The position numbers and the translations under genes were made by a program. This document shows, piece after piece, positions 18,008 through 27,395 of a stretch of DNA of 64,000 nucleotides. The notes beneath the pieces were generated by a model that saw only the letters and a program-made list of their open reading frames with translations, ran no database searches and was not told where the DNA came from. Within the stretch, counting starts at the first letter, position 1; every line of letters starts with the position of its first letter. The stretch is from CAG-791 sp963593905 (GTDB taxonomy: Bacteria; Bacillota; Clostridia; Lachnospirales; Lachnospiraceae), in assembly GCA_963593905.1 (NCBI GenBank), contig CAVBBL010000001.1, positions 1-64,000 of the forward strand. Reading direction: 5' to 3'.

Positions 18008-18048
18008 ACCGGAGAAACTGCTGGATGCATTTTCTTCGGTTTTTTTTC
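18008..18048 (+). terminator. terminator after tRNA-Val (CAC)
   Basis: ACCGGAGAAA pairs with TTTCTTCGGT and is followed by seven Ts. Confidence 0.8.
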
Positions 18049-18074
18049 GTAAACAGCGGCTTAGTGAGGTAGAA

Positions 18075-19388
18075 ATGAACCAGGTTATCGTCATAGGCGC
18101 CGGTGCAGCCGGTTTGATGTGCGCAGCAGCAGCGGCGCAGAGAGGTCTGCAGGTGCTCCTCTTAGAGAAGAATGAGAAGGCCGGAAAAAAAATATACATC
18201 ACAGGGAAGGGCAGATGCAATGTGACCAACGACTGTGAGACGTCGGCCTTTTTTGAGCATGTAGTGCACAATCCTAAATTTCTCTACAGTGCAGTATATG
18301 GCTTTGACCAGACGCAGACGAAGCAGTTTTTTGAACAGCAGGGGTGCTCCCTGAAGACCGAGAGAGGGCAGCGTGTTTTCCCGGTCAGCGACCATGCCTC
18401 TGACGTTACCAAGGCGTTGACAGGATATTTAAAGAAACATTCTGTACAGATTCGCTATCATGCACAGGTGTCAGAGCTTCTGTTAGAAGGGAATGCTGTG
18501 AGAGGTGTCATTCTCACAAATGGGGAGGAAATACGAGCGGATCAGGTGGTGATCTGTACCGGCGGACTTTCCTATCCTTCCACAGGCTCTACCGGTGACG
18601 GCTACAAGCTGGCCATGCAGGCAGGTCATCATATACAGAAGACAGCTCCCTCCCTGGTGCCCTTTACAGTAGAGGATGAGCAGTGGTGCACACTGCAGGG
18701 GCTGGCACTGAAAAACGTGGCTGTTCGTATCCTGCCAAGACAGGCGCCCTGCGCAGATGCACAGCAGGCAGAGGCTGTTGCAGAAACACCCAAGAAAAAA
18801 ACTTCAAAAAAGAAAAACAAGCCTGTCTATGAAGGCTTTGGAGAGATGCTCTTTACCCACTTCGGCATCAGCGGTCCCCTTCTTCTGACAGCTTCTTCCT
18901 ATTGTGACTTTGATAAGTATCCCCAGGGTTTTGTGATGGAGATGGATCTAAAGCCGGCCATTACGCAGGAAGAGCTGACAGAGAGACTAAAAAGAGAGTT
19001 TGCCGCCGCGCCGCAAAAGCAGTTCGGCAATGCCATCTGCTCTCTTTTTCCTTCCAGACTGGCAGGAGTGATGGCTTCGCTCTCGGCTATTGATGAGCAG
19101 CGTATGGCAGGCAGGATTTCCGAAAAGGAAATCACAGAATTTGTGAATCTTGTAAAAAAAGTGCCGATCGTGCTGACAGGCACCAGAGATTATCCGGAGG
19201 CAATTGTTACCAGGGGTGGCGTCAGCGTCAAGGAGGTAAATCCTTCCACTATGGAGTCCAGGCTGGTAAAGGGACTATATTTTGCCGGTGAGGTGCTGGA
19301 TGTGGATGCGGTGACCGGCGGCTACAATCTGCAGATTGCCTGGTCTACGGGACACCTGGCAGGGACAAGTATAGGAATAGAAGAATAG
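18075..19388 (+). CDS. HI0933/BaiN-like NAD(P)/FAD-dependent oxidoreductase
   Basis: A 437-residue flavoprotein. The Rossmann motif VIVIGAGAAGLMCA starts at residue 4. GKGRCNVTN and the C-terminal GLYFAGEVLDVDAVTGGYN, which closes the FAD site, mark the HI0933 family (BaiN/RdsA-type reductases). The start at 18075 follows a GTGAGGT RBS; the frame is open upstream into the tRNA terminator and that part is not protein. The sequence CAGCGGCTTAGTGAGGTAGA before the start resembles the tail of the D hairpin leader. A Lys-rich loop lies near residue 240. Physiological substrate unknown. Confidence 0.88.
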   Translation: MNQVIVIGAGAAGLMCAAAAAQRGLQVLLLEKNEKAGKKIYITGKGRCNVTNDCETSAFFEHVVHNPKFLYSAVYGFDQTQTKQFFEQQGCSLKTERGQRVFPVSDHASDVTKALTGYLKKHSVQIRYHAQVSELLLEGNAVRGVILTNGEEIRADQVVICTGGLSYPSTGSTGDGYKLAMQAGHHIQKTAPSLVPFTVEDEQWCTLQGLALKNVAVRILPRQAPCADAQQAEAVAETPKKKTSKKKNKPVYEGFGEMLFTHFGISGPLLLTASSYCDFDKYPQGFVMEMDLKPAITQEELTERLKREFAAAPQKQFGNAICSLFPSRLAGVMASLSAIDEQRMAGRISEKEITEFVNLVKKVPIVLTGTRDYPEAIVTRGGVSVKEVNPSTMESRLVKGLYFAGEVLDVDAVTGGYNLQIAWSTGHLAGTSIGIEE

Positions 19389-19497
19389 AAGCATAAAGGA
19401 ATAGAAGCATAAAAGAATAAAAGCATAAAAGAATAGAAGCATAGAAGAATAGAAGCATAGAAGAATATAAACATAGAAGAATAGAAACATAGAAGAG
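19376..19497 (+). repeat. 15-16-bp tandem repeat between flavoprotein gene and cmk
   Basis: About eight degenerate units of the form AGAATAGAAGCATAGA fill the spacer. The first unit overlaps the last codons and stop of the flavoprotein gene. Confidence 0.9.
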
Positions 19498-19518
19498 TTG
19501 CGATATAAAGAGGTGCGT

Positions 19519-20211
19519 ATGACTGTGAAAATTGCGATTGACGGACCTGCAGGGGCAGGCAAAAGTACTATTGCCAAAAAGGTAGCGAAGGAGCTCGGTT
19601 TTATTTATGTAGATACCGGTGCCATGTATCGGGCGATGGCGCTGTTTTTCATCCGTCAGGATATAGATCCGGACGATCAGGAAAAAGTAGGGGAGCTTTG
19701 CCGACAGGCGAATATTTCCATTTGTTATAAGGAAGGACAGCAGCTGGTACTGCTTAACGGAGAGGATGTCACCGGGAGTCTTCGCCGGGAAGAGGTGGGA
19801 AATATGGCTTCTGCCACCAGCGCTAATCCCAAGGTGCGCGCCCAGCTTCTTTCTCTGCAGCAGGATCTGGCGGATAAGGAAAATGTGGTGATGGACGGCA
19901 GAGATATCGGGACCGTGGTGCTCCCTGATGCACAGGTAAAGATCTATCTGACCGCCAGTGCCAAGGTGCGGGCCGCAAGACGATGCCTTGAGCTGCAGCA
20001 AAGAGGAGAGGCGGCGGACGCGGCAGTGATCGAAGCCCAGATCATAGAGCGGGATCAACGGGATATGAACAGAGAAATCTCTCCTCTTCGGCAGGCACAG
20101 GATGCCGTGCTGGTGGATTCTTCTGAGATGAATATCGAGGAAGTGGTGGAAAGCATTCTGAAGATTTATAAGGAGAAATACTACGCAATGACGAGGCAAG
20201 GTGTGAAGTAA
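19519..20211 (+). CDS. cmk: cytidylate kinase
   Basis: A 230-residue kinase that phosphorylates CMP and dCMP. The P-loop is IDGPAGAGKSTIAK, followed by YVDTGAMYRA and MDGRDIGTVVLPDA, all diagnostic. The start at 19519 has an AGAGG RBS eight bases upstream; a TTG at 19498 opens the frame earlier without support. The leader TTGCGATATAAAGAGG resembles the 3' half of a D hairpin plus RBS. The gene begins the cmk-ispH-rpsA cluster conserved in Clostridia. Confidence 0.95.
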   Translation: MTVKIAIDGPAGAGKSTIAKKVAKELGFIYVDTGAMYRAMALFFIRQDIDPDDQEKVGELCRQANISICYKEGQQLVLLNGEDVTGSLRREEVGNMASATSANPKVRAQLLSLQQDLADKENVVMDGRDIGTVVLPDAQVKIYLTASAKVRAARRCLELQQRGEAADAAVIEAQIIERDQRDMNREISPLRQAQDAVLVDSSEMNIEEVVESILKIYKEKYYAMTRQGVK

Positions 20212-20237
20212 ATTGTCGTGAGCAAAGAGGCAGCACG

Positions 20238-20291
20238 GAAAGGTAAAAGCAGAAATGCCAGATGGAAAGGTAAAGCAGAAATGCCAGATGA
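20238..20291 (+). repeat. 26/27-bp tandem duplication containing RBS and start codon before ispH
   Basis: GGAAAGGTAAAAGCAGAAAT plus GCCAGAT is followed at once by a second copy lacking one A. Both copies carry an RBS-like AAGG and an ATG. Only the second ATG (20281) is in frame with ispH. Confidence 0.85.
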
Positions 20292-21150
20292 AAAGAAAAA
20301 ACCGGAAGTGATCACAGCGAAGAGCGCAGGCTTTTGCTTCGGCGTGCAGCGTGCTGTAGATACAGTGTACGAGCAGATAGAGAAAGGCGGCGCCATCTAT
20401 ACCTACGGGCCGATTATCCACAATGAGGAAGTCGTCAGAGATCTGGAAGATAAAGGAGTAAAGGTCATTGACAGTGAGAAACAGATCGATGCTCTGGAGG
20501 ATGGGACAGTGATCATTCGCTCCCACGGTGTTCCGCAGGACTTGATGCATAGGATCGAAGAAAGCAAGGCTTCCTATGTGGATGCTACCTGTCCCTTTGT
20601 AAAACGTATTCATAATACGGTGGCGGCGGAAAGTGCCAAGGGCAAAAAGATTGTGATCATCGGCAATGCAGGTCATCCGGAAGTAGAAGGGATTCAGGGA
20701 TGGTCCGCCACCCCGGCCACTGTCATTGAAAACCGCCAGCAGGCGGAAGCTTTTGACGAAAATAAGGACATTCCGCTGTGCATTGTGGCCCAGACTACGT
20801 TTAATACAAACAAATTTCAAGAATTAGTTGATATTTTGCTGCAAAGAGGTTACAATAGCACTGTTGTGAATACTATCTGCAGCGCCACGAGAGAGAGGCA
20901 GGAGGAAGCAAGACAGATTGCCTCCCTGGCAGATGTCATGATAGTAATAGGTGGTAAGCACAGTTCCAACTCTGCAAAGCTCTATGAGATCTGCAGTAAG
21001 GAATGTAAGCGCACCTTTTTCATACAAACACGGGAAGATCTTCACCTGACTCTCACAGGAGAGGAGAGGGTAATAGGGATCACCGCTGGGGCGTCCACCC
21101 CAAAGAATATCATTGAGGAGGTTCAGGCATATGTCAGAACAGACATTTGA
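20281..21150 (+). CDS. ispH: 4-hydroxy-3-methylbut-2-enyl diphosphate reductase
   Basis: A 289-residue iron-sulfur enzyme, the last step of the non-mevalonate isoprenoid pathway. The three cluster cysteines are in AGFCFGVQRAV (Cys19), DATCPFVKRIH and NTICSATRERQ. In many Clostridia IspH is fused to ribosomal protein S1; here the genes are separate but overlap by 20 bases. The ATG at 20281 matches the usual start just before the first Cys. A GTG at 20218 would add 21 residues encoded partly by the tandem duplication, which makes it less likely. Confidence 0.93.
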   Translation: MPDEKKKPEVITAKSAGFCFGVQRAVDTVYEQIEKGGAIYTYGPIIHNEEVVRDLEDKGVKVIDSEKQIDALEDGTVIIRSHGVPQDLMHRIEESKASYVDATCPFVKRIHNTVAAESAKGKKIVIIGNAGHPEVEGIQGWSATPATVIENRQQAEAFDENKDIPLCIVAQTTFNTNKFQELVDILLQRGYNSTVVNTICSATRERQEEARQIASLADVMIVIGGKHSSNSAKLYEICSKECKRTFFIQTREDLHLTLTGEERVIGITAGASTPKNIIEEVQAYVRTDI

Positions 21151-22273
21151 ACAAATGTTGGACGAGTCATTCAAGACAATACATACAGGAGAGGCAGTCG
21201 AGGGTATCGTCATTGATGTAAAGCCCGAAGAAGCAGTATTAAACATCGGCTATAAGGCAGATGGTATTCTGACCAAGAGTGAGTACAGCAACGACAACAG
21301 CGTTGACCTCACCGAGGCACTGCACATCGGCGACAAGCTGGATGTTAAGGTATTAAAGGTAAATGACGGTGAGGGTCAGGTTACTCTTTCCTACAAGAGA
21401 CTGGCTGCAGACCGCGGCAATAAGAGAATCGAGGAAGCTTACAATAACCACGAAGTACTCAAGGCAAAGGTTTGCCAGGTACAGAAGGGCGGCTTAAGCG
21501 TTGTTGTGGAAGAAGTTCGTATCTTCATCCCTGCAAGCCTTGTTTCCGATACCTATGAGAAGGATCTTTCCAAGTATGAGGGTCAGGAGATCGAGTTCGT
21601 GATCACCGAGTACACCCCTCAGAGACGCAGATATATCGGCGATCGCAAGCAGCTTCTGGTTGCTAAGCGCAAAGAGATGCAGGAGAAGCTCTTTGCTACC
21701 ATTCAGCCCGGCGATGTGGTTGAGGGTACCGTAAAGAATATTACTGACTTCGGCGCATTCATCGATCTGGGCGGCGCAGACGGACTGCTGCACATTTCCG
21801 AGATGAGCTGGGGCAGAGTAGAGAGCCCGAAGAAGGTCTTCACTGTAGGCCAGCAGCTTCGCGTCCTGATTAAGGATATCCAGGGCACCAAGATTGCTCT
21901 TTCCCTGAAGTTCCCTGATGAGAACCCTTGGGTAGGCGCTTCTGAAAAGTATGCTATCGGCAATGTTGTAACCGGTAAGGTTGCTAGAATGACTGATTTC
22001 GGCGCATTCGTAGAGTTAGAGCCCGGCATCGACGCACTGCTTCATGTGTCCCAGATTTCCAAGGAGCACATCGACAAGCCTTCTGATGTACTCAAGACTG
22101 GCCAGGAAGTAACTGCAAAGATCGTTGACTTCAACGAAGCAGATAATAAGATCAGCCTGAGCATTAAGGCACTGTCTGCTCCGGAGCCTCGTCACGAGGA
22201 GAATGCTGACGTTGTATCTGTAGATGTAGATGCAATGGTTGCAGCTGCAAAGGCTGCTGAGGAGAATGCATAA
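21131..22273 (+). CDS. rpsA: 30S ribosomal protein S1-like, four S1 domains
   Basis: A 380-residue RNA-binding protein. Four S1 domains follow one another: EGIVIDVKPEEAVLNIG, AKVCQVQKGGLSVVVE, EGTVKNITDFGAFIDLGG and GKVARMTDFGAFVELEPG. The two C-terminal copies are the best conserved. The start at 21131 has GAGGAGG upstream inside the end of ispH, so translation is coupled. Four domains rather than six is usual in this group, where the protein is often fused to or follows IspH. A strong terminator follows at 22312. Confidence 0.93.
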   Translation: MSEQTFEQMLDESFKTIHTGEAVEGIVIDVKPEEAVLNIGYKADGILTKSEYSNDNSVDLTEALHIGDKLDVKVLKVNDGEGQVTLSYKRLAADRGNKRIEEAYNNHEVLKAKVCQVQKGGLSVVVEEVRIFIPASLVSDTYEKDLSKYEGQEIEFVITEYTPQRRRYIGDRKQLLVAKRKEMQEKLFATIQPGDVVEGTVKNITDFGAFIDLGGADGLLHISEMSWGRVESPKKVFTVGQQLRVLIKDIQGTKIALSLKFPDENPWVGASEKYAIGNVVTGKVARMTDFGAFVELEPGIDALLHVSQISKEHIDKPSDVLKTGQEVTAKIVDFNEADNKISLSIKALSAPEPRHEENADVVSVDVDAMVAAAKAAEENA

Positions 22274-22311
22274 TTTTCTGATGTTCGGCATTTAGTGAAA
22301 TAAGACATAGT

Positions 22312-22343
22312 AAAAGAGAGTATCTTCGGGTACTCTCTTTTTT
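22312..22343 (+). terminator. terminator of cmk-ispH-rpsA
   Basis: AAAAGAGAGTA pairs with TACTCTCTTTT across a TCTTCGGG loop and ends in a T run. Confidence 0.92.
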
Positions 22344-22523
22344 GCGCGCTATGGGTTCTCTCTAACAGATATAGCTCTCGAATACGCCAAGACAGACCTA
22401 TAGGGAGCTATAGGACAAAAAGTGTTGATAGGAAGTACTTCAAACCCTTATAAATCAAGGAATTGAGACGAGACAAGGCTTTCTGAGATTTTCCCGACAG
22501 ACCAATGTCCCGACAGGCCAATG

Positions 22524-22568
22524 AAAAAATCCCGGTTCTCTTTTATTGATGAGAACCGGGATTTTTTT
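22524..22568 (-). terminator. terminator of the dehydratase activase gene (bidirectional)
   Basis: AAAAAATCCCGGTTCTC pairs with GAGAACCGGGATTTTTTT around a ten-base loop. It is symmetrical, so it could stop transcription from either side. It lies 30 bases past the minus-strand stop codon. Confidence 0.9.
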
Positions 22569-22598
22569 AACGTCCGTTTATTTGCAAATTGTAATTGA

Positions 22599-25500
22599 TT
22601 ATGCCTGTTTTCCGGCAGCTTTCTCTTTGGCCAGATTCTTCTGCGCGGTGGAGAGCATGAGCTTGATTCGGTTTAACTGGTTTACCTCGCTGGCACCGGG
22701 ATCGTAGTCGATGGCCACGATATTGGCCGTGGGGTTTTGCTTGCGGATGGACTTAATGACACCTTTACCTACTACGTGGTTGGGCAGACAGCCGAAGGGC
22801 TGTATGCAAACGATGTTGTTTACGCCGCTGTGGATCAATTCCATCATCTCACCGGTCAAAAACCATCCCTCACCGGTTTCATTACCGATGGAAACGATAG
22901 GCTTTGCATATTCTACGATCTGGTAGATGCTTGCAGAGGGAGTAAAGTGTTTACTCTTTGCATAGGCCTTATTGATAGGCCGTGTGAAGGCTTCAATGGC
23001 GTGTATGCCGGCGGAGCAAAACAGGGAAGCTTTCTTGCTGGTACCCAGCTCCTCGGCCTTATAAACCTGATTGTAGAAGCAATAGAGCATGAAGCCCATA
23101 AGATCCGGGACAGATGCCTCTGCGCCTTCGGACTCCAGGAGGTCCACCAGATGGTTATTGGCAGCGGGAGCATATTTCACCAGGATCTCGCCTACCACAC
23201 CTACCTGCGGCTTGCGTTCCTCATGAATGGGAATGTTGTCAAAGTCCTGAATGATCTCCTTGCACATCTTCTGCACCTTCAGGAAATTAGGCGCCTTCAA
23301 CGTGGTCAGATATTCTGTGCAGCGCTGCAGCCACTTCTGATGCATGGCTTCTACAGAGCCCTTTTCTATCTCGTAGGGACGCATACGGTAAATGCACTTC
23401 ATAAACACATCACCGAATACCGCAGCAAAAGCACAGCGGATCAGTACAGTCAGGTCGATCTTAAATCCCGGATTATCCTCTAAGCCGGAGAGGTTAGCGG
23501 AAATGACCGGTACCTGCTCCATGCCGGCCTTTTTAAGGGCGCGGCGGATAAAACCTACATAGTTGGAGGCACGGCAGCCGCCGCCCGTCTGGGACATGAT
23601 GACAGCAGTGCGGTCAAGGTCATATTTGCCGCTGGTAAGCGCCTCCATGATCTGTCCCACTACGAAAAGAGAAGGGTAGCAGGCGTCGTTATTTACGTAT
23701 TTAAGGCCATAATCCACTGCCTTGCGGTTATCATTGCCCAGGACCACCATGTTGTAGCCGCAGGAATTAAAAGCAGGTTCCAGCAGCTCAAAGTGAATAG
23801 GAGACATCTGGGGGCAGAGGATGGTGTAATTCCTGCGCATTTCTTCCGTGAAGGAAACCTTGGTAATGGCGCTGGAGCGAATAGTACGCTTGGTTTTCTT
23901 GTTTTCCCGTATCTTCAAGGCGGCCAGGAGAGAGCGGACACGAATACGGGCAGCTCCCAGGTTATTGACTTCGTCGATCTTCAGGCAGGTGTAGATCTTA
24001 TCCGAGCCGGCCAGAATGTCGCATACCTGATCGGTGGTGACGGCATCCAGACCGCATCCAAAGGAGTTGAGCTGAATCATATCCAGATCGTCTCTGGTCT
24101 TGACGTAGCTGGCAGCAGCATACAGTCTGGAGTGATACATCCACTGGTCTAATACGATCAGGGGCCGCTCAGGCTCTGCCAGGTGGGAGATAGAATCCTC
24201 TGTCAGCACTGCAATGCCGTAGGAATTGATCATCTCCGGAATACCGTGGTTGATCTCCGGATCGCAGTGATAGGGACGTCCGGCCAGCACGATGCCGTGC
24301 ATGTGGTGCTCTTCCATATAGTGGAGGACTTCCTCGCCTTTTTTCTCTACATCCTGACGGGTCTTGGCCAGTTCATCCCAGGCGGCAGCAGCAGCATCCG
24401 TGACTTCCTGCGCGGGTAGCTCGGCAAATTCCTTTGTCAGCGCCTCTGTGGCAGTCTTTAAGCTGCTGAAGGCCATAAATGGATTGCGGAAGCGGCATTG
24501 ACCATCGGTGATCTCCTCCACATTGTTCTTGATATTTTCCGAGTAGGAGGTGACAATGGGGCAATTGTAGTGATTGCCTGCCTTGGGGAACTCATTTCTC
24601 TCATAGAAGAGAGCGGGATAAAAGATAAAGTCCGGCTTCTGTTCTATGAGCCACTTAATGTGACCGTGAGCCAGCTTGGCAGGATAACACTCGGATTCGC
24701 TGGGGATGGACTCAATGCCCAATTCATAAAGCTTATGAGTGGAGGGCGGTGAGAGGATGACTCTGTATCCCAATCTGGTAAAGAAAGTGAACCAGAAGGG
24801 ATAGTTCTCATACATATTTAATACCCGGGGAATGCCCACAGTGCCTCGGGGTGCCTTGTCTGCTGTCAGGGGCGTGTAGCCAAAAAGGCGCTGCTGCTTC
24901 CAGGCAAAAAGGTTGGGAATGTTATTTTGGGCTTTGGTTTTTCCAAGGCCTCTCTCACATCGGTTGCCGGAGATGAACTGACGGCCGCCGGTAAAGCGGT
25001 TGATGGTCAGACGGCAATTATTGGTGCAGCCCTGACACTTGGCCATGCTGGTTTCAAAATGCAGATTTTCGATTTCATCGAAGGAGAGCATGGTGGTCTT
25101 TTCACCGTTGTAACGCTCTCTGGCGATCAAAGCGGCGCCGAAGGCACCCATGATACCGGCAATGTCGGGACGGATTACCTGGCAGTCTGCTATTTTTTCA
25201 AAGCTGCGCAGTACGGCATCGTTGTAGAAGGTGCCGCCCTGCACTACGATATTTTTGCCAAGGGCAGAAGCATCGGATACCTTGATGACCTTGAAGAGAG
25301 CGTTTTTGATGACGGAATAAGCCAGGCCGGCGGAGATATCCGACACCTGCGCGCCTTCCTTCTGGGCCTGCTTGACCTTGGAATTCATGAATACTGTGCA
25401 GCGAGTACCCAGATCTATGGGATGCTCGGCAAAAAGTGCTGCGTGAGCAAAATCCTGGACGGAGTAGTCCAGAGATTTGGCAAAGGTTTCAATAAAGGAA

Positions 25501-26852
25501 CCACAGCCGGAAGAACAGGCCTCGTTCAGCAGCACACTGTCTACCGCCTGGTTCTTGATTCGAATACACTTCATATCCTGACCGCCGATATCCAGGATGC
25601 AGTCTACCTGAGGATCAAAGAAAGCGGCAGCATAGTAGTGGGCGATGGTCTCTACCTCACCGTCATCCAGCAGGAAAGCGGCCTTCAGGAGCGCCTCACC
25701 GTAGCCGGTGGAGCAGGCACGGACGATTTTTACATCTGCCGGCATCTGCTCGCGGATTTCTTTAATGGAACGGATGGCTGTTTTTAAGGGACTGCCGTTA
25801 TTATTGCTGTAGAAGGAATACAAAAGAGTGCCGTCCTCGCCCACCAAGGCAATCTTGGTAGTGGTGGAGCCGGCATCGATACCCATATAGCAATTGCCGT
25901 GATAGGAAGCAAGCGGTGCTTTTGCTACCTGGTCACGGTTGTGTCTTTCGGTGAATTCCTGATAATCCTTCTGGGTGGCAAAGAGCGGTTCCATGCGTTC
26001 TACTTCAAACGCCATCTTGATTTCACCGGAGAGCTTATCCTTCATGGCAGAAAGGGGCAGGCAAACCTCCTCTTTGGCATTCATGGCAGAGCCCATAGCG
26101 GCAAAAAGGTGGGAATTCTCCGCCTCGATCGTGTGTTCCTCATCCAATTTTAAGGTGCGGATGAAGGCCTTCTTTAATTCAGAAAGGAAGTGAAGCGGGC
26201 CGCCTAAAAAGGCTACATGGCCGCGAATGGGCTTGCCGCAGGCCAGACCGGAAATGGTCTGGTTGACCACGGCCTGGAAGATAGAAGCGGCCAAATCCTC
26301 CTTGGTAGCTCCTTCATTGATCAGAGGCTGGATGTCTGATTTGGCAAATACACCGCAGCGCGCTGCGATGGTATAAAGCGACTGATAATTTTTGGCATAT
26401 TCATTCAGACCGGAGGCGTCTGTCTGCAGCAGGGAAGCCATCTGGTCGATGAAAGAGCCGGTGCCGCCGGCGCAGATGCCGTTCATACGCTGCTCTACAT
26501 TGCCGTTTTCAAAGTAAATGATCTTGGCATCCTCACCGCCTAATTCGATGGCTACATCGGTCTTAGGGGCAATCTCCTGCAGGGCAGTGGATACGGCAAT
26601 AACCTCCTGCACAAAGGGGACTTCCAGATAATTCGCCAGGGTCAGTCCGCCGGAGCCGGTGATCACCGGATGAATGGTCAACTCACCGGTCTTTGCGTAG
26701 CACTCGGTCAGCAGATCAAAAAGTGTCTTTCTGATATCGGCAAAATGTCGGCGATAATCGGAAAAGAGAATATGGTGTGCCGGGTCTAACAGCGCGATCT
26801 TGACGGTGGTGGAACCAATATCAATGCCCAGCGTATAATCCTTAGAAATCAT
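22599..26852 (-). CDS. acyl-CoA dehydratase activase (BadF/BadG/BcrA/BcrD ATPase) fused to dehydratase-like regions
   Basis: A very large protein, 1417 residues. Two ASKHA-type ATPase domains come first: GIDIGSTTVKIALL near residue 9 and MGIDAGSTTTKIALV near residue 325. Each has a cluster cysteine motif (NGICAGGTGSF, NEACSSGCGSF). A CQGCTNNCRLTI cysteine motif and a DUF2229-type region follow, then parts resembling 2-hydroxyacyl-CoA dehydratase subunits. Such activators use ATP to drive electrons into dehydratases. The start at 26852 has GGAGG upstream. It has its own promoter and a hairpin at the 5' end of the transcript. No dehydratase genes lie nearby, so the target is unclear. Confidence 0.9.
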   Translation of the reverse strand: MISKDYTLGIDIGSTTVKIALLDPAHHILFSDYRRHFADIRKTLFDLLTECYAKTGELTIHPVITGSGGLTLANYLEVPFVQEVIAVSTALQEIAPKTDVAIELGGEDAKIIYFENGNVEQRMNGICAGGTGSFIDQMASLLQTDASGLNEYAKNYQSLYTIAARCGVFAKSDIQPLINEGATKEDLAASIFQAVVNQTISGLACGKPIRGHVAFLGGPLHFLSELKKAFIRTLKLDEEHTIEAENSHLFAAMGSAMNAKEEVCLPLSAMKDKLSGEIKMAFEVERMEPLFATQKDYQEFTERHNRDQVAKAPLASYHGNCYMGIDAGSTTTKIALVGEDGTLLYSFYSNNNGSPLKTAIRSIKEIREQMPADVKIVRACSTGYGEALLKAAFLLDDGEVETIAHYYAAAFFDPQVDCILDIGGQDMKCIRIKNQAVDSVLLNEACSSGCGSFIETFAKSLDYSVQDFAHAALFAEHPIDLGTRCTVFMNSKVKQAQKEGAQVSDISAGLAYSVIKNALFKVIKVSDASALGKNIVVQGGTFYNDAVLRSFEKIADCQVIRPDIAGIMGAFGAALIARERYNGEKTTMLSFDEIENLHFETSMAKCQGCTNNCRLTINRFTGGRQFISGNRCERGLGKTKAQNNIPNLFAWKQQRLFGYTPLTADKAPRGTVGIPRVLNMYENYPFWFTFFTRLGYRVILSPPSTHKLYELGIESIPSESECYPAKLAHGHIKWLIEQKPDFIFYPALFYERNEFPKAGNHYNCPIVTSYSENIKNNVEEITDGQCRFRNPFMAFSSLKTATEALTKEFAELPAQEVTDAAAAAWDELAKTRQDVEKKGEEVLHYMEEHHMHGIVLAGRPYHCDPEINHGIPEMINSYGIAVLTEDSISHLAEPERPLIVLDQWMYHSRLYAAASYVKTRDDLDMIQLNSFGCGLDAVTTDQVCDILAGSDKIYTCLKIDEVNNLGAARIRVRSLLAALKIRENKKTKRTIRSSAITKVSFTEEMRRNYTILCPQMSPIHFELLEPAFNSCGYNMVVLGNDNRKAVDYGLKYVNNDACYPSLFVVGQIMEALTSGKYDLDRTAVIMSQTGGGCRASNYVGFIRRALKKAGMEQVPVISANLSGLEDNPGFKIDLTVLIRCAFAAVFGDVFMKCIYRMRPYEIEKGSVEAMHQKWLQRCTEYLTTLKAPNFLKVQKMCKEIIQDFDNIPIHEERKPQVGVVGEILVKYAPAANNHLVDLLESEGAEASVPDLMGFMLYCFYNQVYKAEELGTSKKASLFCSAGIHAIEAFTRPINKAYAKSKHFTPSASIYQIVEYAKPIVSIGNETGEGWFLTGEMMELIHSGVNNIVCIQPFGCLPNHVVGKGVIKSIRKQNPTANIVAIDYDPGASEVNQLNRIKLMLSTAQKNLAKEKAAGKQA

Positions 26853-26875
26853 AAATCCTCCAGTTTTCCTTGCGT

Positions 26876-26909
26876 AAAAAGACGGCAAATCCTTGAGGAT
26901 CCGCCGTGT
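26876..26909 (-). terminator. terminator-like hairpin in the 5' leader of the dehydratase activase gene
   Basis: On the minus strand ACGGCGGATCC pairs with GGATTTGCCGT across TCAA and is followed by CTTTTTACG, then the RBS. It would be the first structure in the transcript. It may act as an attenuator or as a 5'-stabilising stem. Confidence 0.65.
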
Positions 26910-26920
26910 AATCAAGGGTG

Positions 26921-26949
26921 ATTATACGGCTTGAAGGCCTAAAAATCAA
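26921..26949 (-). promoter_or_regulatory. promoter of the dehydratase activase gene
   Basis: On the minus strand TTGATT and a consensus TATAAT are separated by exactly 17 bp. The predicted start of transcription lies a few bases before the leader hairpin. Confidence 0.8.
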
Positions 26950-27395
26950 TGTTTCAAATATAAACAAAATAGAAAAAATGTGGTAAATACGGGGAACAGA
27001 TGCTTGTTTTTGAGAAAAATATATTTTCGTATGAGTGTGTTCTGAGAATGTAAAAAGGTAGTATTAAAGCCAAATTACGGCAGAAGACAGAAGAAGAATT
27101 CTGTTTTCCGTGAACGCTTTTATATGGAAAGGATGAGGAAGGTTGGGCGAAAAGTAAAGGAATTTACAATAATTTCAGATTTCCTGCCTTTTCCATAAAG
27201 ACAAAATCGAGTAATATAAGAAAAGACTTTCCGAATGGGACGACGGACCACGCTAGGGCTTTGACTATAGATAGGATCGCAGTCAGAAGGAAAGAATAAT
27301 TTTTATGAAATCTTAACAGCCTGACACAGCTGTTTGCGCCGCAGACGCCGCAAATGGTTTTGATTACATGGCGTCTGCGGAATGGAGATTACCAG
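26950..27395. other. 446-bp divergent spacer before the rhomboid-like gene
   Basis: No gene is seen. An 11-bp inverted repeat (CCGCAGACGCC with GGCGTCTGCGG) at about 27340-27380 lies just before the RBS GGAGATTACC of the next gene. The stretch 27228-27290 looks structured by eye but matches no riboswitch class I know. Its right end shares an 18-bp near match with 57549-57572 on the other strand. Confidence 0.45.

Noticed and set aside
19345..20820. Long open frame (491 codons) on the minus strand across cmk and ispH
   Set aside because: It lies antisense to two certain genes, has no RBS or recognisable domain, and is a by-product of their codon use. The same holds for long antisense frames over recA, glf, the DUF5722 gene and the sugar kinase.
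27228..27290. Riboswitch
   Set aside because: The stretch looks structured but matches none of the classes I could recall, and the downstream gene gives no metabolic hint.
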